Position numbers and translations under genes: made by a program
Assembly (NCBI GenBank): GCA_023412475.1
Contig: JAEYNR010000034.1
Location: forward strand, 1-64,000
Direction of reading: 5' to 3'
From: Fibrobacterota bacterium
GTDB taxonomy: Bacteria > Fibrobacterota > Chitinivibrionia > Chitinivibrionales > Chitinispirillaceae
Length of the DNA: 64,000 nt
The notes under the pieces: generated by a model
What the model saw: only the letters and a program-made list of their open reading frames with translations
Told to the model about the DNA's origin: nothing
The model's database searches: none
Shown here: positions 35,664-44,911 of the stretch, piece after piece
Layout of the letters: every line of letters starts with the position of its first letter
How positions within the stretch are numbered: the first letter of the stretch is position 1

Positions 35664-36581
35664 ATGAAATACACGTTTCTATATCCCGGACAGGGATCTC
35701 AGTCAGTTGGCATGGGAAAAGATCTCTATGATTCTTTCCAAATCGCCAAAGACCGTTTCAATATGGCTGACCAAATCCTTGGGCGCAACTTGAGTTCACT
35801 GATTTTTAATGGACCACTGGAGGAGTTGACAGCAACTCAGAACACCCAACCTGCGCTATTTACAGTCGAAGCTGCAATCACCGATATCCTTGGTGAGAAA
35901 GGCATTGCTCCTGGTTTTACTGCAGGGCATTCTCTGGGGGAATACAGTGCTCTTTATGGAGCAAAGGCTCTCTCATTTGAAGATGCTTTAAATGCTGTGG
36001 CAAAAAGGGGCGCATTGATGGCTGCTGCAGGCAAAAGCAAACCTGGAACCATGGCAGCGATAATCGGGCTTAGTAAAGAAAAAATCTCTGAGGTGCTCAG
36101 GACCGTCACTTCTGGTATTGTGGTGCCTGCAAATGAAAATACTCCAGAACAGACTGTCATTTCAGGAGAAATTCCAGCAGTCAAAGAGGCTTGCGAGAAA
36201 CTCAAGGAAGCTGGTGCCAAAAGAGCCCTGCTTCTTCCGGTAAGTGGTGCTTTCCATTCACCTCTTATGCAAAGTGCGGCCGATGAATTTAAGGAAATTC
36301 TGGATTCCCTTAGCTTCTCTACGCCGATATGCCCGGTTATTACTAATGTAATCGCAAAGCCGGAAACTGATCCTCAAGTGCTTAAGGGTCTGCTGGTGAA
36401 GCAGTTGACTTCTCCGGTGCGTTGGGTTGAGTCTATGAAAGCCCTGAGCTGCTTGGATTATGGCATTTGTATTGAAACCGGGCCTGGAAATGTGCTTAAA
36501 GGATTAGCCAAAAAATGCAGTGACTCATTGAATGTTGTTCCTAGTGACACTGCTACAAACATATATTCTCTGCTAAACTAA
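35664..36581 (+). CDS. fabD: Malonyl CoA-ACP transacylase
   Basis: 305 residues. It moves malonyl from CoA to ACP. Nucleophile S90 in GHSLGEYSAL, catalytic His in SGAFHSPLM, and the N-terminal FLYPGQGSQSVGMG. It lies 25 bases after fabH, with GGAG-type site (GGCGGAG) upstream. Confidence 0.97.
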   Translation: MKYTFLYPGQGSQSVGMGKDLYDSFQIAKDRFNMADQILGRNLSSLIFNGPLEELTATQNTQPALFTVEAAITDILGEKGIAPGFTAGHSLGEYSALYGAKALSFEDALNAVAKRGALMAAAGKSKPGTMAAIIGLSKEKISEVLRTVTSGIVVPANENTPEQTVISGEIPAVKEACEKLKEAGAKRALLLPVSGAFHSPLMQSAADEFKEILDSLSFSTPICPVITNVIAKPETDPQVLKGLLVKQLTSPVRWVESMKALSCLDYGICIETGPGNVLKGLAKKCSDSLNVVPSDTATNIYSLLN

Positions 36582-36612
36582 TTCCTGAATTTATTAATAA
36601 GGAGCTATGTAC

Positions 36613-37356
36613 GTGATTGACCTTTCTTCAAAATGTGCTCTGGTAACCGGGGCCGGACGGGGTATAGGAAAAGAGATTGCGCTTCGTCTTGCGGCATCTG
36701 GTTGTGATGTCGCTATTAGTGACCTTGATCTGGAAACTGCAAATGAAACGGCAGCGGAAATCCAGAAACTCGGGCGTAAATCCATTGCCATTAAAGCTGA
36801 TGTATCCAATTCAGCCGATGTAGAAGCAATGTTCAAGTCATTTCTGGATACCTTTGAAAAGATCGATATTCTGGTAAATAATGCTGGAATTACCAGAGAT
36901 GGCTTGCTGGTCCGTATGAAGGAGAGCGATTGGGATCTGGTTTTGAATATCAACCTCAAAAGCGCATTTCTTTGCTGCAAAGAGGCTGCAAAACCGATGA
37001 TGAAAGCCAGAAGCGGTAAAATTGTCAATATCGCATCTATTGTAGGTCTGATGGGTAATGCTGGGCAGGCTAATTACTCTGCATCAAAGGCTGGTTTGAT
37101 CGGTTTAACAAAAACTCTGGCCAGGGAATTTGCCAGCCGTTCAATAAATGTAAATGCTGTAGCTCCCGGTTTCATTAAAACTGCCATGACTGATAAACTC
37201 TCCGATAATGATAAACTTAAAATGACCAGTCAGATTCCCTTTCAGGTTCTGGGAACACCTCTGGATATAGCTAATGCCGTGCTTTTTTTAAGCTCTTCAA
37301 TAGCCGATTATATTACCGGACAAGTTTTGACAGTTGATGGCGGACTTGTTATGTGA
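36613..37356 (+). CDS. fabG: 3-oxoacyl-ACP reductase
   Basis: 247 residues from GTG 36613, which lies 8 bases after GGAG and gives the usual N-terminus (IDLSSKCALVTGAGRGIG). An ATG six bases earlier is in frame but too close to the ribosome site. Short-chain dehydrogenase motifs: TGAGRGIG for NADPH, NNAG, Ser in VNIASIVG and YSASK. It reduces 3-oxoacyl-ACP in each elongation round. It is followed by acpP. Confidence 0.96.
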   Translation: MIDLSSKCALVTGAGRGIGKEIALRLAASGCDVAISDLDLETANETAAEIQKLGRKSIAIKADVSNSADVEAMFKSFLDTFEKIDILVNNAGITRDGLLVRMKESDWDLVLNINLKSAFLCCKEAAKPMMKARSGKIVNIASIVGLMGNAGQANYSASKAGLIGLTKTLAREFASRSINVNAVAPGFIKTAMTDKLSDNDKLKMTSQIPFQVLGTPLDIANAVLFLSSSIADYITGQVLTVDGGLVM

Positions 37357-37419
37357 TATGACTATAAACATTTAATCTTATTTGGAAAACCTTGTATTAA
37401 TTTTCGAAAGGAGTGCATT

Positions 37420-37653
37420 GTGAGCGACATGGAGAACAAAGTAAAGCAAATTATTGCAGAAAAACTTGGTGTAAGTGAAGATAAAGTTAATCCTCAGGCC
37501 GCATTTGTTGATGATCTTGGTGCTGACTCTCTGGACCAGGTTGAGTTGATTATGGCTTTTGAAGATGCTTTCGACGTCGAAATTCCCGATGAAGATGCTG
37601 AAAAACTCAAAAGTGTTAAAGATGCTCTGGATTATCTTTCTAAAAAGGTATAA
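37420..37653 (+). CDS. acpP: Acyl carrier protein
   Basis: 77 residues, acidic. The phosphopantetheine attachment Ser lies in GADSLDQVEL. GTG start (37420) with AAAGGAG seven bases upstream; an ATG at codon 4 is the alternative. It carries the growing acyl chain. A GC-rich hairpin lies between it and fabF. Confidence 0.97.
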   Translation: MSDMENKVKQIIAEKLGVSEDKVNPQAAFVDDLGADSLDQVELIMAFEDAFDVEIPDEDAEKLKSVKDALDYLSKKV

Positions 37654-37662
37654 TTGTCCTTT

Positions 37663-37700
37663 CCCCCCAGCCTAAAAGCAGTGGCTGGGCGGGGTTTATT
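37663..37700 (+). terminator. GC-rich hairpin between acpP and fabF
   Basis: CCCCCCAGCC pairs with GGCTGGGCGGGG (one bulged C) around a ten-base loop, followed by TTTATTATA. It is probably a partial terminator or RNA-stabilising element that lets acpP be made in excess over the downstream genes, as in other fab operons. That role is inferred. Confidence 0.55.
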
Positions 37701-37741
37701 ATACCTGATTTTTCATACTATTTTTTTTAACGGGGCTAATA

Positions 37742-38998
37742 ATGTCAAGAAGAGTAGTGGTTACCGGAATTGGGTTGACTAGTCCGGTAGGTAATGATAT
37801 CGATTCTTTCTGGAAATCCCTTTGTTCCGGAACTTGTGGTATTAATAAAGTTTCCAGCTTTGATATTTCTGATTATCCAACTAAAATCGCCGGAGAAGTA
37901 AAGGATATTGATTTTAGTCAGTATGTTGATGCTAAAGAAGTTAAAAGGACCGATCGGGTTATTCTTTTGGCTTTGGTGGCTGCACAGAAAGCTATTGATG
38001 ATTCCGGGCTCGATCTTTCCAGCATTAACCCCGAGAGATGCGGTGTTATTGTTGGTTCAGGTATCGGTGGAATGGCCACTCTTGAAAATGAACATTCGAA
38101 ACTTATTGAGAGAGGCCCCGGAAGAGTCTCTCCGTTTCTTATCCCAATGATGATTCCCGATATGGCTGCAGGTCGAATATCTATGGCTTGCGGGTTCAGA
38201 GGACCTAATTATGCTGTTGTCAGTGCATGCGCATCGGCATCACATTCGCTGGGTGATGCTTTCATGATGATCAAATCAGGGCTTGCAGATGTAATTATGG
38301 CAGGGGGGACAGAAGCGGTTGTCACTCCTCTGGCTTTTGCCGGTTTCTGCTCCATGAAAGCAATGTCAACTAGAAATGATACCCCCAAAAAAGCCAGTTC
38401 TCCATTTGATATGAAACGGGACGGCTTTATTATGGGTGAAGGTTCCGGAATAATTGTTCTTGAAAGTCTGGAACACGCTATCGCCAGAAAAGCCAGAATC
38501 TATGGCGAGATGATAGGTTATGGCGCTTCAGGTGATGCTCATCACCTCTCTGCTCCTGCTCCTGAAGGTGCCGGGGCACAGGTCGCAATTAAAATGGCTC
38601 TGAGTTCTGCATCACTTAAGCCTTCTGATATCGATTATATCAATGCACATGGTACTTCAACACCTCTTAATGATAAATACGAAACCTGTGCTATAAAAAA
38701 TGTTTTTGGTGAACACGCTTCCAATTTAAACATTAGCTCCACTAAATCCATGACAGGCCATTTGCTGGGAGCATCAGGAGCTATTGAATTTATCGCTACT
38801 ACTCTTGCTCTCAGGGATGGAATCATTCCGCCTACTATTAACTACGAAGATCCTGATCCTGAATGTGATCTTAATTATACGCCTAATACTGCAGTGAAAA
38901 AACCGCTCAGGTATGCATTAAGCAATTCATTCGGTTTCGGGGGGCACAACGCATGTCTAGCTCTTGGCAAATATGAAACCCCTGAAACTGGTAACTGA
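37742..38998 (+). CDS. fabF: 3-oxoacyl-ACP synthase II
   Basis: 418 residues. Elongation condensing enzyme. Catalytic Cys C163 in VSACASASHSLG, His in INAHGTSTPLND and His in STKSMTGHLLGASG, then NSFGFGGHNACL. It ends 26 bases into the start of rnc, so the two are translated together. Confidence 0.97.
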   Translation: MSRRVVVTGIGLTSPVGNDIDSFWKSLCSGTCGINKVSSFDISDYPTKIAGEVKDIDFSQYVDAKEVKRTDRVILLALVAAQKAIDDSGLDLSSINPERCGVIVGSGIGGMATLENEHSKLIERGPGRVSPFLIPMMIPDMAAGRISMACGFRGPNYAVVSACASASHSLGDAFMMIKSGLADVIMAGGTEAVVTPLAFAGFCSMKAMSTRNDTPKKASSPFDMKRDGFIMGEGSGIIVLESLEHAIARKARIYGEMIGYGASGDAHHLSAPAPEGAGAQVAIKMALSSASLKPSDIDYINAHGTSTPLNDKYETCAIKNVFGEHASNLNISSTKSMTGHLLGASGAIEFIATTLALRDGIIPPTINYEDPDPECDLNYTPNTAVKKPLRYALSNSFGFGGHNACLALGKYETPETGN

Positions 38999-39785
38999 TC
39001 TTCTTAAGTCAGTTCTCAGATCTGTAAGAAGGGAGAAGTCCGAAGGTTCTGTCGATATTCTGCAAAAGAAGCTGGGGTATCGATTCACCTCTGCGGGACT
39101 CCTCAGGCAGGCTCTTACTCATAAATCCGCAAGTGCTCCGGAGGATGTCAAAGGGCTGCTCTCAAATGAGCGTTTGGAGTTTCTGGGCGATGCGGTTCTT
39201 AATTGCCTGGTAACTGAACATCTGTACCTTACAAACCCCGATAAAAGTGAGGGACAGTTATCTAAAATCAAATCTCTGATTGTCAGCAGAAAGATCCTGG
39301 GCCAGGTAGCTCTTGCTTTGGATTTGGGATCTTATCTTATATTTGGTATTTCGGAGGTTAAAGCCGGGGGTAAAAACCGTCAGTCTACTATTTCCAATGC
39401 TTTTGAGGCACTCATTGGAGCTTTATACCTGGATGGAGGACTGGGGGTGGTAAGGGAGGTTCTGCAAAAATATCTTTTCTCCCGTATCGCAGAATTCCTT
39501 AAAGATGAACGTAACATAAACTATAAGAGCAAAATACTGGAACTGGCGCAAAAAGATGGCTTCGGAATACCCCGCTATGCCACCATCTCCTCTTCAGGGC
39601 CGGATCATGCCAAAGAGTTCAGAGTACGTATAGATATCGCAGGGGTGCCCAGCGGTGAGGGTTGTGGTTCGAATAAAAAAATTGCCCAGCAGAATGCAGC
39701 GCAAATAGCAACTTTAAATTATAGTAAAGAAGAAATTTTGTCTCGAGTCAAAGGAGAAGATAAGGATGAATTACTTTCTGACTGA
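38973..39785 (+). CDS. rnc: Ribonuclease III
   Basis: 270 residues from ATG 38973, overlapping fabF. It cleaves double-stranded RNA, including rRNA precursors. Signature NERLEFLGDAVL, second metal-ligand block NAFEALIGALYLDGG, then a C-terminal double-stranded RNA-binding domain (KSKILELAQKDGFGIPRY to KKIAQQNAAQIAT). The N-terminus has about 30 extra basic residues. The fabF-rnc order is widespread. Confidence 0.95.
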   Translation: MKPLKLVTDLLKSVLRSVRREKSEGSVDILQKKLGYRFTSAGLLRQALTHKSASAPEDVKGLLSNERLEFLGDAVLNCLVTEHLYLTNPDKSEGQLSKIKSLIVSRKILGQVALALDLGSYLIFGISEVKAGGKNRQSTISNAFEALIGALYLDGGLGVVREVLQKYLFSRIAEFLKDERNINYKSKILELAQKDGFGIPRYATISSSGPDHAKEFRVRIDIAGVPSGEGCGSNKKIAQQNAAQIATLNYSKEEILSRVKGEDKDELLSD

Positions 39786-40914
39786 AGAACAACAGATGAT
39801 AGTGGAAACTGCCAGAGAAATTGCCCAGAAAAAAATCGTTCCGGTGCGCGAAAAATATGATCATGAGGGTATTTTCCCCTGGGATGTTGTTAATGCACTG
39901 GCTGAGGTCGATTTGTGTGGACTCTATATCCCTCAGGAATACGATGGTTTCGGGGGTGGAGTTTTCGAGCTGTGTCTGGCTGTTGAGGAGCTCTCTAAAG
40001 CCTGTGGTGGTATCTCTCTGGCCATGGCTGCAACTGCTCTGGGAACTTTCCCAATCCTGCTTTTTGCCAATGAAGAACAGAAGAAAAAATATCTACCCCC
40101 TATTGCTACAGGTAAGAAACTGGCCGCCTTCGGTTTAACAGAGGCCAATGCCGGTTCCGATGCAATCGGTATGATGAAAACAACTGCAAGACTCGAAGGT
40201 GATCACTATGTGCTTAACGGCACAAAACAATGGATCACTAACGGTGAAAATGCGGAAATCTATACCGTGCTGGCTATCACCAATCCTGCAAGGGGTGCCC
40301 GCGGAGTGAGCGCTTTCATCGTCGAAAAAGGAACTCCAGGTTTTAGTTTCGGTAAGCATGAAGATAAAATGGGAATACGTGCATCAAGCACTACTGAACT
40401 GGTCTTTCAGGATTGTAAAATCCCCAAAGAGAATCTTCTTGGTAAAGAAGGAATGGGTGCCATTATCACTATCAATACTCTGAACTATTCAAGACCTGGT
40501 GTTGGTTCGCAGGCTCTGGGTATTGCTGCCGGCGCACTCGATGATGCACTTGCATACTCAAAACAGAGAGTGCAGTTCGGTGTTCCAGTTTCCTCTTTCC
40601 AGGCTGTTCAGCACATGCTGGCTGATATGGCTACAGAGGTCGAAGCTGCCAGAGCATTACTTTACGCAACTGCCAAAACTATCGATGCAGGTGAAAAAAG
40701 GTTTGCCAAAGAGTCTGCAATGACAAAACTTTTCTGCTCCGATGTGGCAATGAGAACCACTGTGAATGCGCTTCAGGTGATGGGCGGCTACGGATACATG
40801 CGCGAATATCCAATGGAAAAACGGATGAGAGACGCAAAAATCACTCAGATCTATGAAGGCACAAATCAGATTCAGAGAAATGAAATTGCTCTGCAATTGA
40901 TTAAAGGTGCATAA
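39766..40914 (+). CDS. Acyl-CoA dehydrogenase
   Basis: 382 residues. FAD enzyme with the usual blocks AFGLTEANAGSDA, TKQWITNG, MGIRASSTTELVF, QAVQHMLADM, VNALQVMGGYGYMREYPMEK and the catalytic-base region IYEGTNQIQRNEIA. It oxidises acyl-CoA to enoyl-CoA. Its ATG lies inside the rnc end (20-base overlap) after AAGGAGAAGATAAGG, so it belongs to the same operon. It is the last gene before two terminators. It is unusual to find such a catabolic-type enzyme tied to the fab operon; a role in acyl-CoA recycling or in branched or short-chain precursors is inference. Confidence 0.93.
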   Translation: MNYFLTEEQQMIVETAREIAQKKIVPVREKYDHEGIFPWDVVNALAEVDLCGLYIPQEYDGFGGGVFELCLAVEELSKACGGISLAMAATALGTFPILLFANEEQKKKYLPPIATGKKLAAFGLTEANAGSDAIGMMKTTARLEGDHYVLNGTKQWITNGENAEIYTVLAITNPARGARGVSAFIVEKGTPGFSFGKHEDKMGIRASSTTELVFQDCKIPKENLLGKEGMGAIITINTLNYSRPGVGSQALGIAAGALDDALAYSKQRVQFGVPVSSFQAVQHMLADMATEVEAARALLYATAKTIDAGEKRFAKESAMTKLFCSDVAMRTTVNALQVMGGYGYMREYPMEKRMRDAKITQIYEGTNQIQRNEIALQLIKGA

Positions 40915-40931
40915 GACTGAGAAATTAAAGG

Positions 40932-41019
40932 GGCGTTAGAAAAACATTTTTTAACGCCTCTTACTCTGTTTTAAAATCGATCTTCAGAGCCTCTTTTTCG
41001 AGGGAGGCTTTTTGTTTTT
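40932..41019 (+). terminator. Double terminator after the fab operon
   Basis: First hairpin: GGCGTTA (40932-40938) with TAACGCC (40952-40958). Second: AGCCTC (40988-40993) with GAGGCT (41004-41009), followed by TTTTTGTTTTTC. The second is a good intrinsic terminator. Confidence 0.8.
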
Positions 41020-41054
41020 CACCTGGAATATGCAGTTTTCCCCAGGAGTCTATT

Positions 41055-41735
41055 TTGAATTCCAGTAAAATTGAGATCGCGCCCTCGATCTTTTCAGCAG
41101 ATTTTCGTCAATTGGAGCGCGAGGTCAAAACCGCTCAGGATTGTGGTGCTGACAGGATTCATTGCGATGTCATGGATGGGCATTTCGTGCCTAACATCTC
41201 TTTTGGTCCACTTATAATCGAAGCTGTTAAAAAAAGCGTTTCGATTCCGCTAGATGTACATCTGATGATCTCAGAGCCACAGAAATATATCGATCAGTTC
41301 TGCAATGCCGGCTCTGATGTGCTCACCATCCATGCCGAGGCCAACCTGGAATTACCCGAGGTATTGATGAAAATTAAAAAGCATGGGGTCAAAGCCGGCG
41401 TGACGGTTAACCCTGATGTTCCGGTTGATTTTTTCATCGAATATCTTAAAAATATAGATCAGGTGCTGATAATGACAGTATTTGCCGGATTTGGTGGGCA
41501 GAAATTTATCCCTTCCATGCTTCAGAAAATTAAAAGTGTCTCTAATGAAATTTCCAGACAGAATCATTTAATTGATCTGCAGGTCGATGGAGGAATAAAC
41601 GAGAAGACTGCCGCCTTGTGTGCTGAATCTGGGGCGAATGTTTTTGTTGCCGGAAGCTATATTTTCAGTGCAACCGATTATAAGATCCCCATAGGAGCAA
41701 TTAGAAATGCAGCGCAGACTCATCTTAAGTTTTAG
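41055..41735 (+). CDS. rpe: Ribulose-phosphate 3-epimerase
   Basis: 226 residues. It interconverts ribulose-5-phosphate and xylulose-5-phosphate in the pentose phosphate pathway. TIM-barrel blocks: RIHCDVMDGHFVPNISFG, LDVHLMI, HAEA, VLIMTVFAGFGGQKF and VDGGIN. The start is TTG 41055, supported by CAGGAG seven bases upstream; no ATG fits. It overlaps the following S41 gene by 29 bases. Confidence 0.95.
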   Translation: MNSSKIEIAPSIFSADFRQLEREVKTAQDCGADRIHCDVMDGHFVPNISFGPLIIEAVKKSVSIPLDVHLMISEPQKYIDQFCNAGSDVLTIHAEANLELPEVLMKIKKHGVKAGVTVNPDVPVDFFIEYLKNIDQVLIMTVFAGFGGQKFIPSMLQKIKSVSNEISRQNHLIDLQVDGGINEKTAALCAESGANVFVAGSYIFSATDYKIPIGAIRNAAQTHLKF

Positions 41736-42765
41736 AAAACCTGCCTTTTGGGGCCCTTTATGTTTAGCCCTGTCTCTTCTGTTTGCTTCATGTCAAACAG
41801 ACCCCATGCTTCCTACTGGTTATTATCCTTATGATAAGGCAGAAATTGAGAGCGTATGGCAATATCTCAAAGCATTCAGCTTATATCAGGACAGAGTACC
41901 GGAGGACCCTTTTACCTTTAAACGCCCAGAGGAGATGTTTGATAGTATAGCAGATTACTTCAACGGGACACTATATACCTGTTATTATGAAGATAACGAT
42001 ATAGGGACATATCAAGCGGTTTTGGAGAGGTACAGCGGAACAGATATCGTATCCTTTGATTTGTTGACCGAAAAGACTGGCATACTGAAGATAACTACAT
42101 TCCACCGTGGTGATGTATACAAACAGTTTTTGAATTGTATAACTAAAATTCCGGCATCATGTGAAAATTTGATTGTTGACCTTCGCAATAATGGAGGCGG
42201 CTATATTACGGAAGCCGTTTCAGTTATCGAAGCTTTTCTTCGCAAGGGGACTGCATTTATAATGGCCACCGAACGTAATCTCAAATACGGTCCTGAAGCT
42301 GCAACAATAAGAAAATTCTGGTACACTGGGGGAGAAAAACACCCTTCGCTTGAACGTATTAAAAATCTGATAGTCTGGATGGATGAGCATACAGCTAGTG
42401 CCTCGGAAATACTGGCTGTTGCTTTAAAAGATTGCGATTCTGCCATACTTGTGGGTTCACGTTCCAGTGGTAAAGGGATAGGGCAGGTGATTCTTCAGCG
42501 TAATAACAGACGCCCACTTCAGATAACCTATCTGCATCTTAGGGGTAAATCTACAGGCGAATACCATGAAATTGGATTGACACCCGATGTGGAGATCAAT
42601 GGTTCTTCAGAATCTGAGAAATTAACTGCTGTTGTTAATCTGGTCGAACCCATGTACACAGTAAACATAAAAATTACACCATCTCTCTCTTTTCAGAAAA
42701 CGGCTACTCCTGCCTGCTTTAAAGTCATTCATGAAGACAGTCTCGATCTGGATTCCGATCATTAA
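41707..42765 (+). CDS. S41-family protease-like lipoprotein
   Basis: 352 residues. Lipoprotein signal with lipobox LFASC. A tail-specific-protease-type S41 core follows: LIVDLRNNGGGYITEAV, MDEHTASASEILAVAL with the Ser nucleophile, and SRSSGKGIGQVIL with the Lys. No PDZ domain is visible before the core, unlike CtpA/Prc; instead about 100 residues of own sequence precede it. It probably acts at the periplasmic face of a membrane. Its ATG lies inside the rpe end, a tight overlap. Confidence 0.83.
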   Translation: MQRRLILSFRKPAFWGPLCLALSLLFASCQTDPMLPTGYYPYDKAEIESVWQYLKAFSLYQDRVPEDPFTFKRPEEMFDSIADYFNGTLYTCYYEDNDIGTYQAVLERYSGTDIVSFDLLTEKTGILKITTFHRGDVYKQFLNCITKIPASCENLIVDLRNNGGGYITEAVSVIEAFLRKGTAFIMATERNLKYGPEAATIRKFWYTGGEKHPSLERIKNLIVWMDEHTASASEILAVALKDCDSAILVGSRSSGKGIGQVILQRNNRRPLQITYLHLRGKSTGEYHEIGLTPDVEINGSSESEKLTAVVNLVEPMYTVNIKITPSLSFQKTATPACFKVIHEDSLDLDSDH

Positions 42766-42774
42766 AGAAAAATC

Positions 42775-43926
42775 ATGCAAACTGTAACAGTCGAAAAAAT
42801 GGTGTTTGGGGGTTTGGGGCTTGCCCGCACCAGTTCAGGCGTGCTTTTTGTTGAAAATGGACTGCCTGGAGAGGTGCTTGAAGTGGTTCCGGAATCAAAA
42901 AAGCACGATTGTAATGTAGCTCGTACTATAAAAATAATTGAACACTCGCAGTTCAGGCGGGAGCCGACATGCCGGCATGCCGGTGTGTGTGGAGGGTGTG
43001 ACTGGCTTTTCATTGAGTATCAGGGACAGTTGCAGTTCAAGAAAGAGATCTTTATCGACTGTCTCAAAAGAATAGGTAAACTGGAGAGCCTTCCAGAGCC
43101 GGAAACCTATGCCTCAACCGAATTTAATTACCGGATCAGAGCCCAGATTAAGGTTGATCAGAACGGGGTTTGCGGTTTTTACCGAAAAAAAACCAATGAT
43201 ATTGTGGCCATCGAGCACTGCCCCCTGTTGTGTGATCAAATCAATGAACTTCTCAAAACAATTAGCAGTAAACCAGAGCATATTCCTGGAGGAAATCTCA
43301 AGGTACTCTCGGGTGACAATGGTTTGGCCTCCGATCCTCTGCTTCCATCAATTACCAAAAGAGAGACTTTGGTGAAAGTGGGTGGTAAAACATTTGAAGT
43401 AAGCGGGGGAAGCTTTTTTCAGAGTAACCGCTTTCTGCTTGAGAAGCTTGGCAACTGGGCAAGGCCTGTGGTCGGGGGAGATTTCTGTGTCGATCTTTTC
43501 GGAGGAACCGGATTTTTCTCAATTATGCTCTCCGATAATTTTCACAGAGGTTTGCTTATAGAATCTGTGGAAACGCAGGTAGAGACTGCCCGTAAAAACT
43601 ATGTTTCTAACGGTATCTCTTCTTTTACTGCCCTGCACTGTTTTGCCGAACAGATTCAAGTGGTAATACCTGCTAGACCAGATCTTTTAATTATTGACCC
43701 TCCCAGACACGGATTGACTAAAAAAGCCAGTGAGGGGGTCAGAAGAGTCGGCGCAGAAAAGATCCTTTACGTGTCTTGTAATCCATCAACACAGGCACGC
43801 GATATCTTCTTTTTGACAAAACAATGCGGATACACAGTAGAAAAGATGGCTCTCTTTGATATGTACCCCAATACATATCACCTTGAAACTGCGGTGCTGC
43901 TTCGCAGGGGCAGGGGCAAGGACTAG
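42775..43926 (+). CDS. RlmD/TrmA-type RNA m5U methyltransferase
   Basis: 383 residues. N-terminal TRAM-like region with a 4Fe-4S cluster motif (C66, C72, C75 in CRHAGVCGGC, plus a later Cys in EHCPLLC), then SAM-dependent methyltransferase with DLFGGTGFFSIML, IIDPPRHGL and catalytic Cys in YVSCNPST. It methylates uridine at C5 in 23S rRNA (RlmC/RlmD group) or tRNA; the FeS motif favours the rRNA group. Its stop codon sits inside a hairpin loop. Confidence 0.9.
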   Translation: MQTVTVEKMVFGGLGLARTSSGVLFVENGLPGEVLEVVPESKKHDCNVARTIKIIEHSQFRREPTCRHAGVCGGCDWLFIEYQGQLQFKKEIFIDCLKRIGKLESLPEPETYASTEFNYRIRAQIKVDQNGVCGFYRKKTNDIVAIEHCPLLCDQINELLKTISSKPEHIPGGNLKVLSGDNGLASDPLLPSITKRETLVKVGGKTFEVSGGSFFQSNRFLLEKLGNWARPVVGGDFCVDLFGGTGFFSIMLSDNFHRGLLIESVETQVETARKNYVSNGISSFTALHCFAEQIQVVIPARPDLLIIDPPRHGLTKKASEGVRRVGAEKILYVSCNPSTQARDIFFLTKQCGYTVEKMALFDMYPNTYHLETAVLLRRGRGKD

Positions 43927-43970
43927 CCTTGCCCCTACACAATTCCCTGCAATTCCCTGCAATCCCCTGC
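43913..43970. terminator. Hairpin over the stop codon and triple 10-bp repeat
   Basis: GGGGCAAGG and CCTTGCCCC (43913-43935) form a 9-bp perfect stem with the stop codon TAG in the five-base loop. Three adjacent AATTCCCTGC units (43941-43970, the last with one change) follow. The hairpin may end both convergent transcripts. Confidence 0.6.
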
Positions 43971-43976
43971 AACGTT

Positions 43977-44879
43977 TTACAATTTAATTCTGAATTTTTC
44001 TACAAACCTGACCGGGTGATAGGATAATTTTGCCTTTCGCAATCCTTGATTGCCCAGATCCTGCTCCCGATTAATGAATGTGGTGTTTTTGAATGAATCA
44101 GCACTGAACATCTGATTTATCGCTGCATAAATTCCATGAAACTCTGCAGAGGCTTTTTCAACGTGTATGACAGCCGTGTTAATATTGAGCAGTTCACCCA
44201 GGGTGAAAGCCTCCATCCTTCCATCTATGTAAATTGCGGCACCCCTGAGATGCAGTTTGTTAAACTGAGCAAGTGCCTCTTTTATAGCCACAAATTCTTC
44301 GCACAGTGAAGGGTTCTCTTTGCAGTGGTAAATTCTGCACCATCGGGCAGAGAATTCCATACATTGGGATATGTGGGAGTATGTGAGAGGTTGATAGTCG
44401 AATTGGTAGTTTCTAAGAAAACGATTATGATGGTTTCTTTTGGAGTGAAACTTTCTTCCAGAGAGATTGACCAGATTGGTGGTGTAATAAAGATAATCGA
44501 AATGCTCCCTGATTGGTTCTGTCAAAAAAAAATCTTCAGATTGCAGTTCACTTACAATACGTTTGTCTGCCCGGTTGATTTCCGGTTTACCAGAAGACTG
44601 CCTGGAGAGCCAGTCTAATAGTTGTAGAACGGCTTTTTTGCGGGATGGTGGCCCGATTGGTTCCAGAGCATAGATTTTCCCCTTTTGGTCAGTGGCGATC
44701 ACCAGAAGCCAGCTTTCAAATATGGACCAGCGGTAGTTATACTTTTTTCTCCACATATACAGATTAGTGAATGTCAACTCAGAAGCTTCGGGCTGATACT
44801 GCCATAGCAAATCATGGATAATATTCTGGTCACCTATCTCAAGGGGTTTGAAATGGGGAAAAAGAGACAGCTTGTTCAT
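43977..44879 (-). CDS. DUF2156 protein (phosphatidylglycerol lysyltransferase-like acyltransferase fold)
   Basis: 300 residues. DUF2156 block: FTNLYMWRKKYNYRWSIFE, FDYLYYTTNLVNLSGRKFHSKRNHHNRF and FINREQDLGNQGLRKAKLSYHPV. The fold is the double GNAT-type found in the C-terminal half of MprF, which puts amino acids on lipids, but here without membrane part, so the substrate is unknown. It lies on the minus strand with pterin dehydratase and msrA upstream. Confidence 0.82.
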   Translation of the reverse strand: MNKLSLFPHFKPLEIGDQNIIHDLLWQYQPEASELTFTNLYMWRKKYNYRWSIFESWLLVIATDQKGKIYALEPIGPPSRKKAVLQLLDWLSRQSSGKPEINRADKRIVSELQSEDFFLTEPIREHFDYLYYTTNLVNLSGRKFHSKRNHHNRFLRNYQFDYQPLTYSHISQCMEFSARWCRIYHCKENPSLCEEFVAIKEALAQFNKLHLRGAAIYIDGRMEAFTLGELLNINTAVIHVEKASAEFHGIYAAINQMFSADSFKNTTFINREQDLGNQGLRKAKLSYHPVRFVEKFRIKL

Positions 44880-44911
44880 TTACTTTTTTCTTACATAAAC
44901 TGTTTTTCTTT

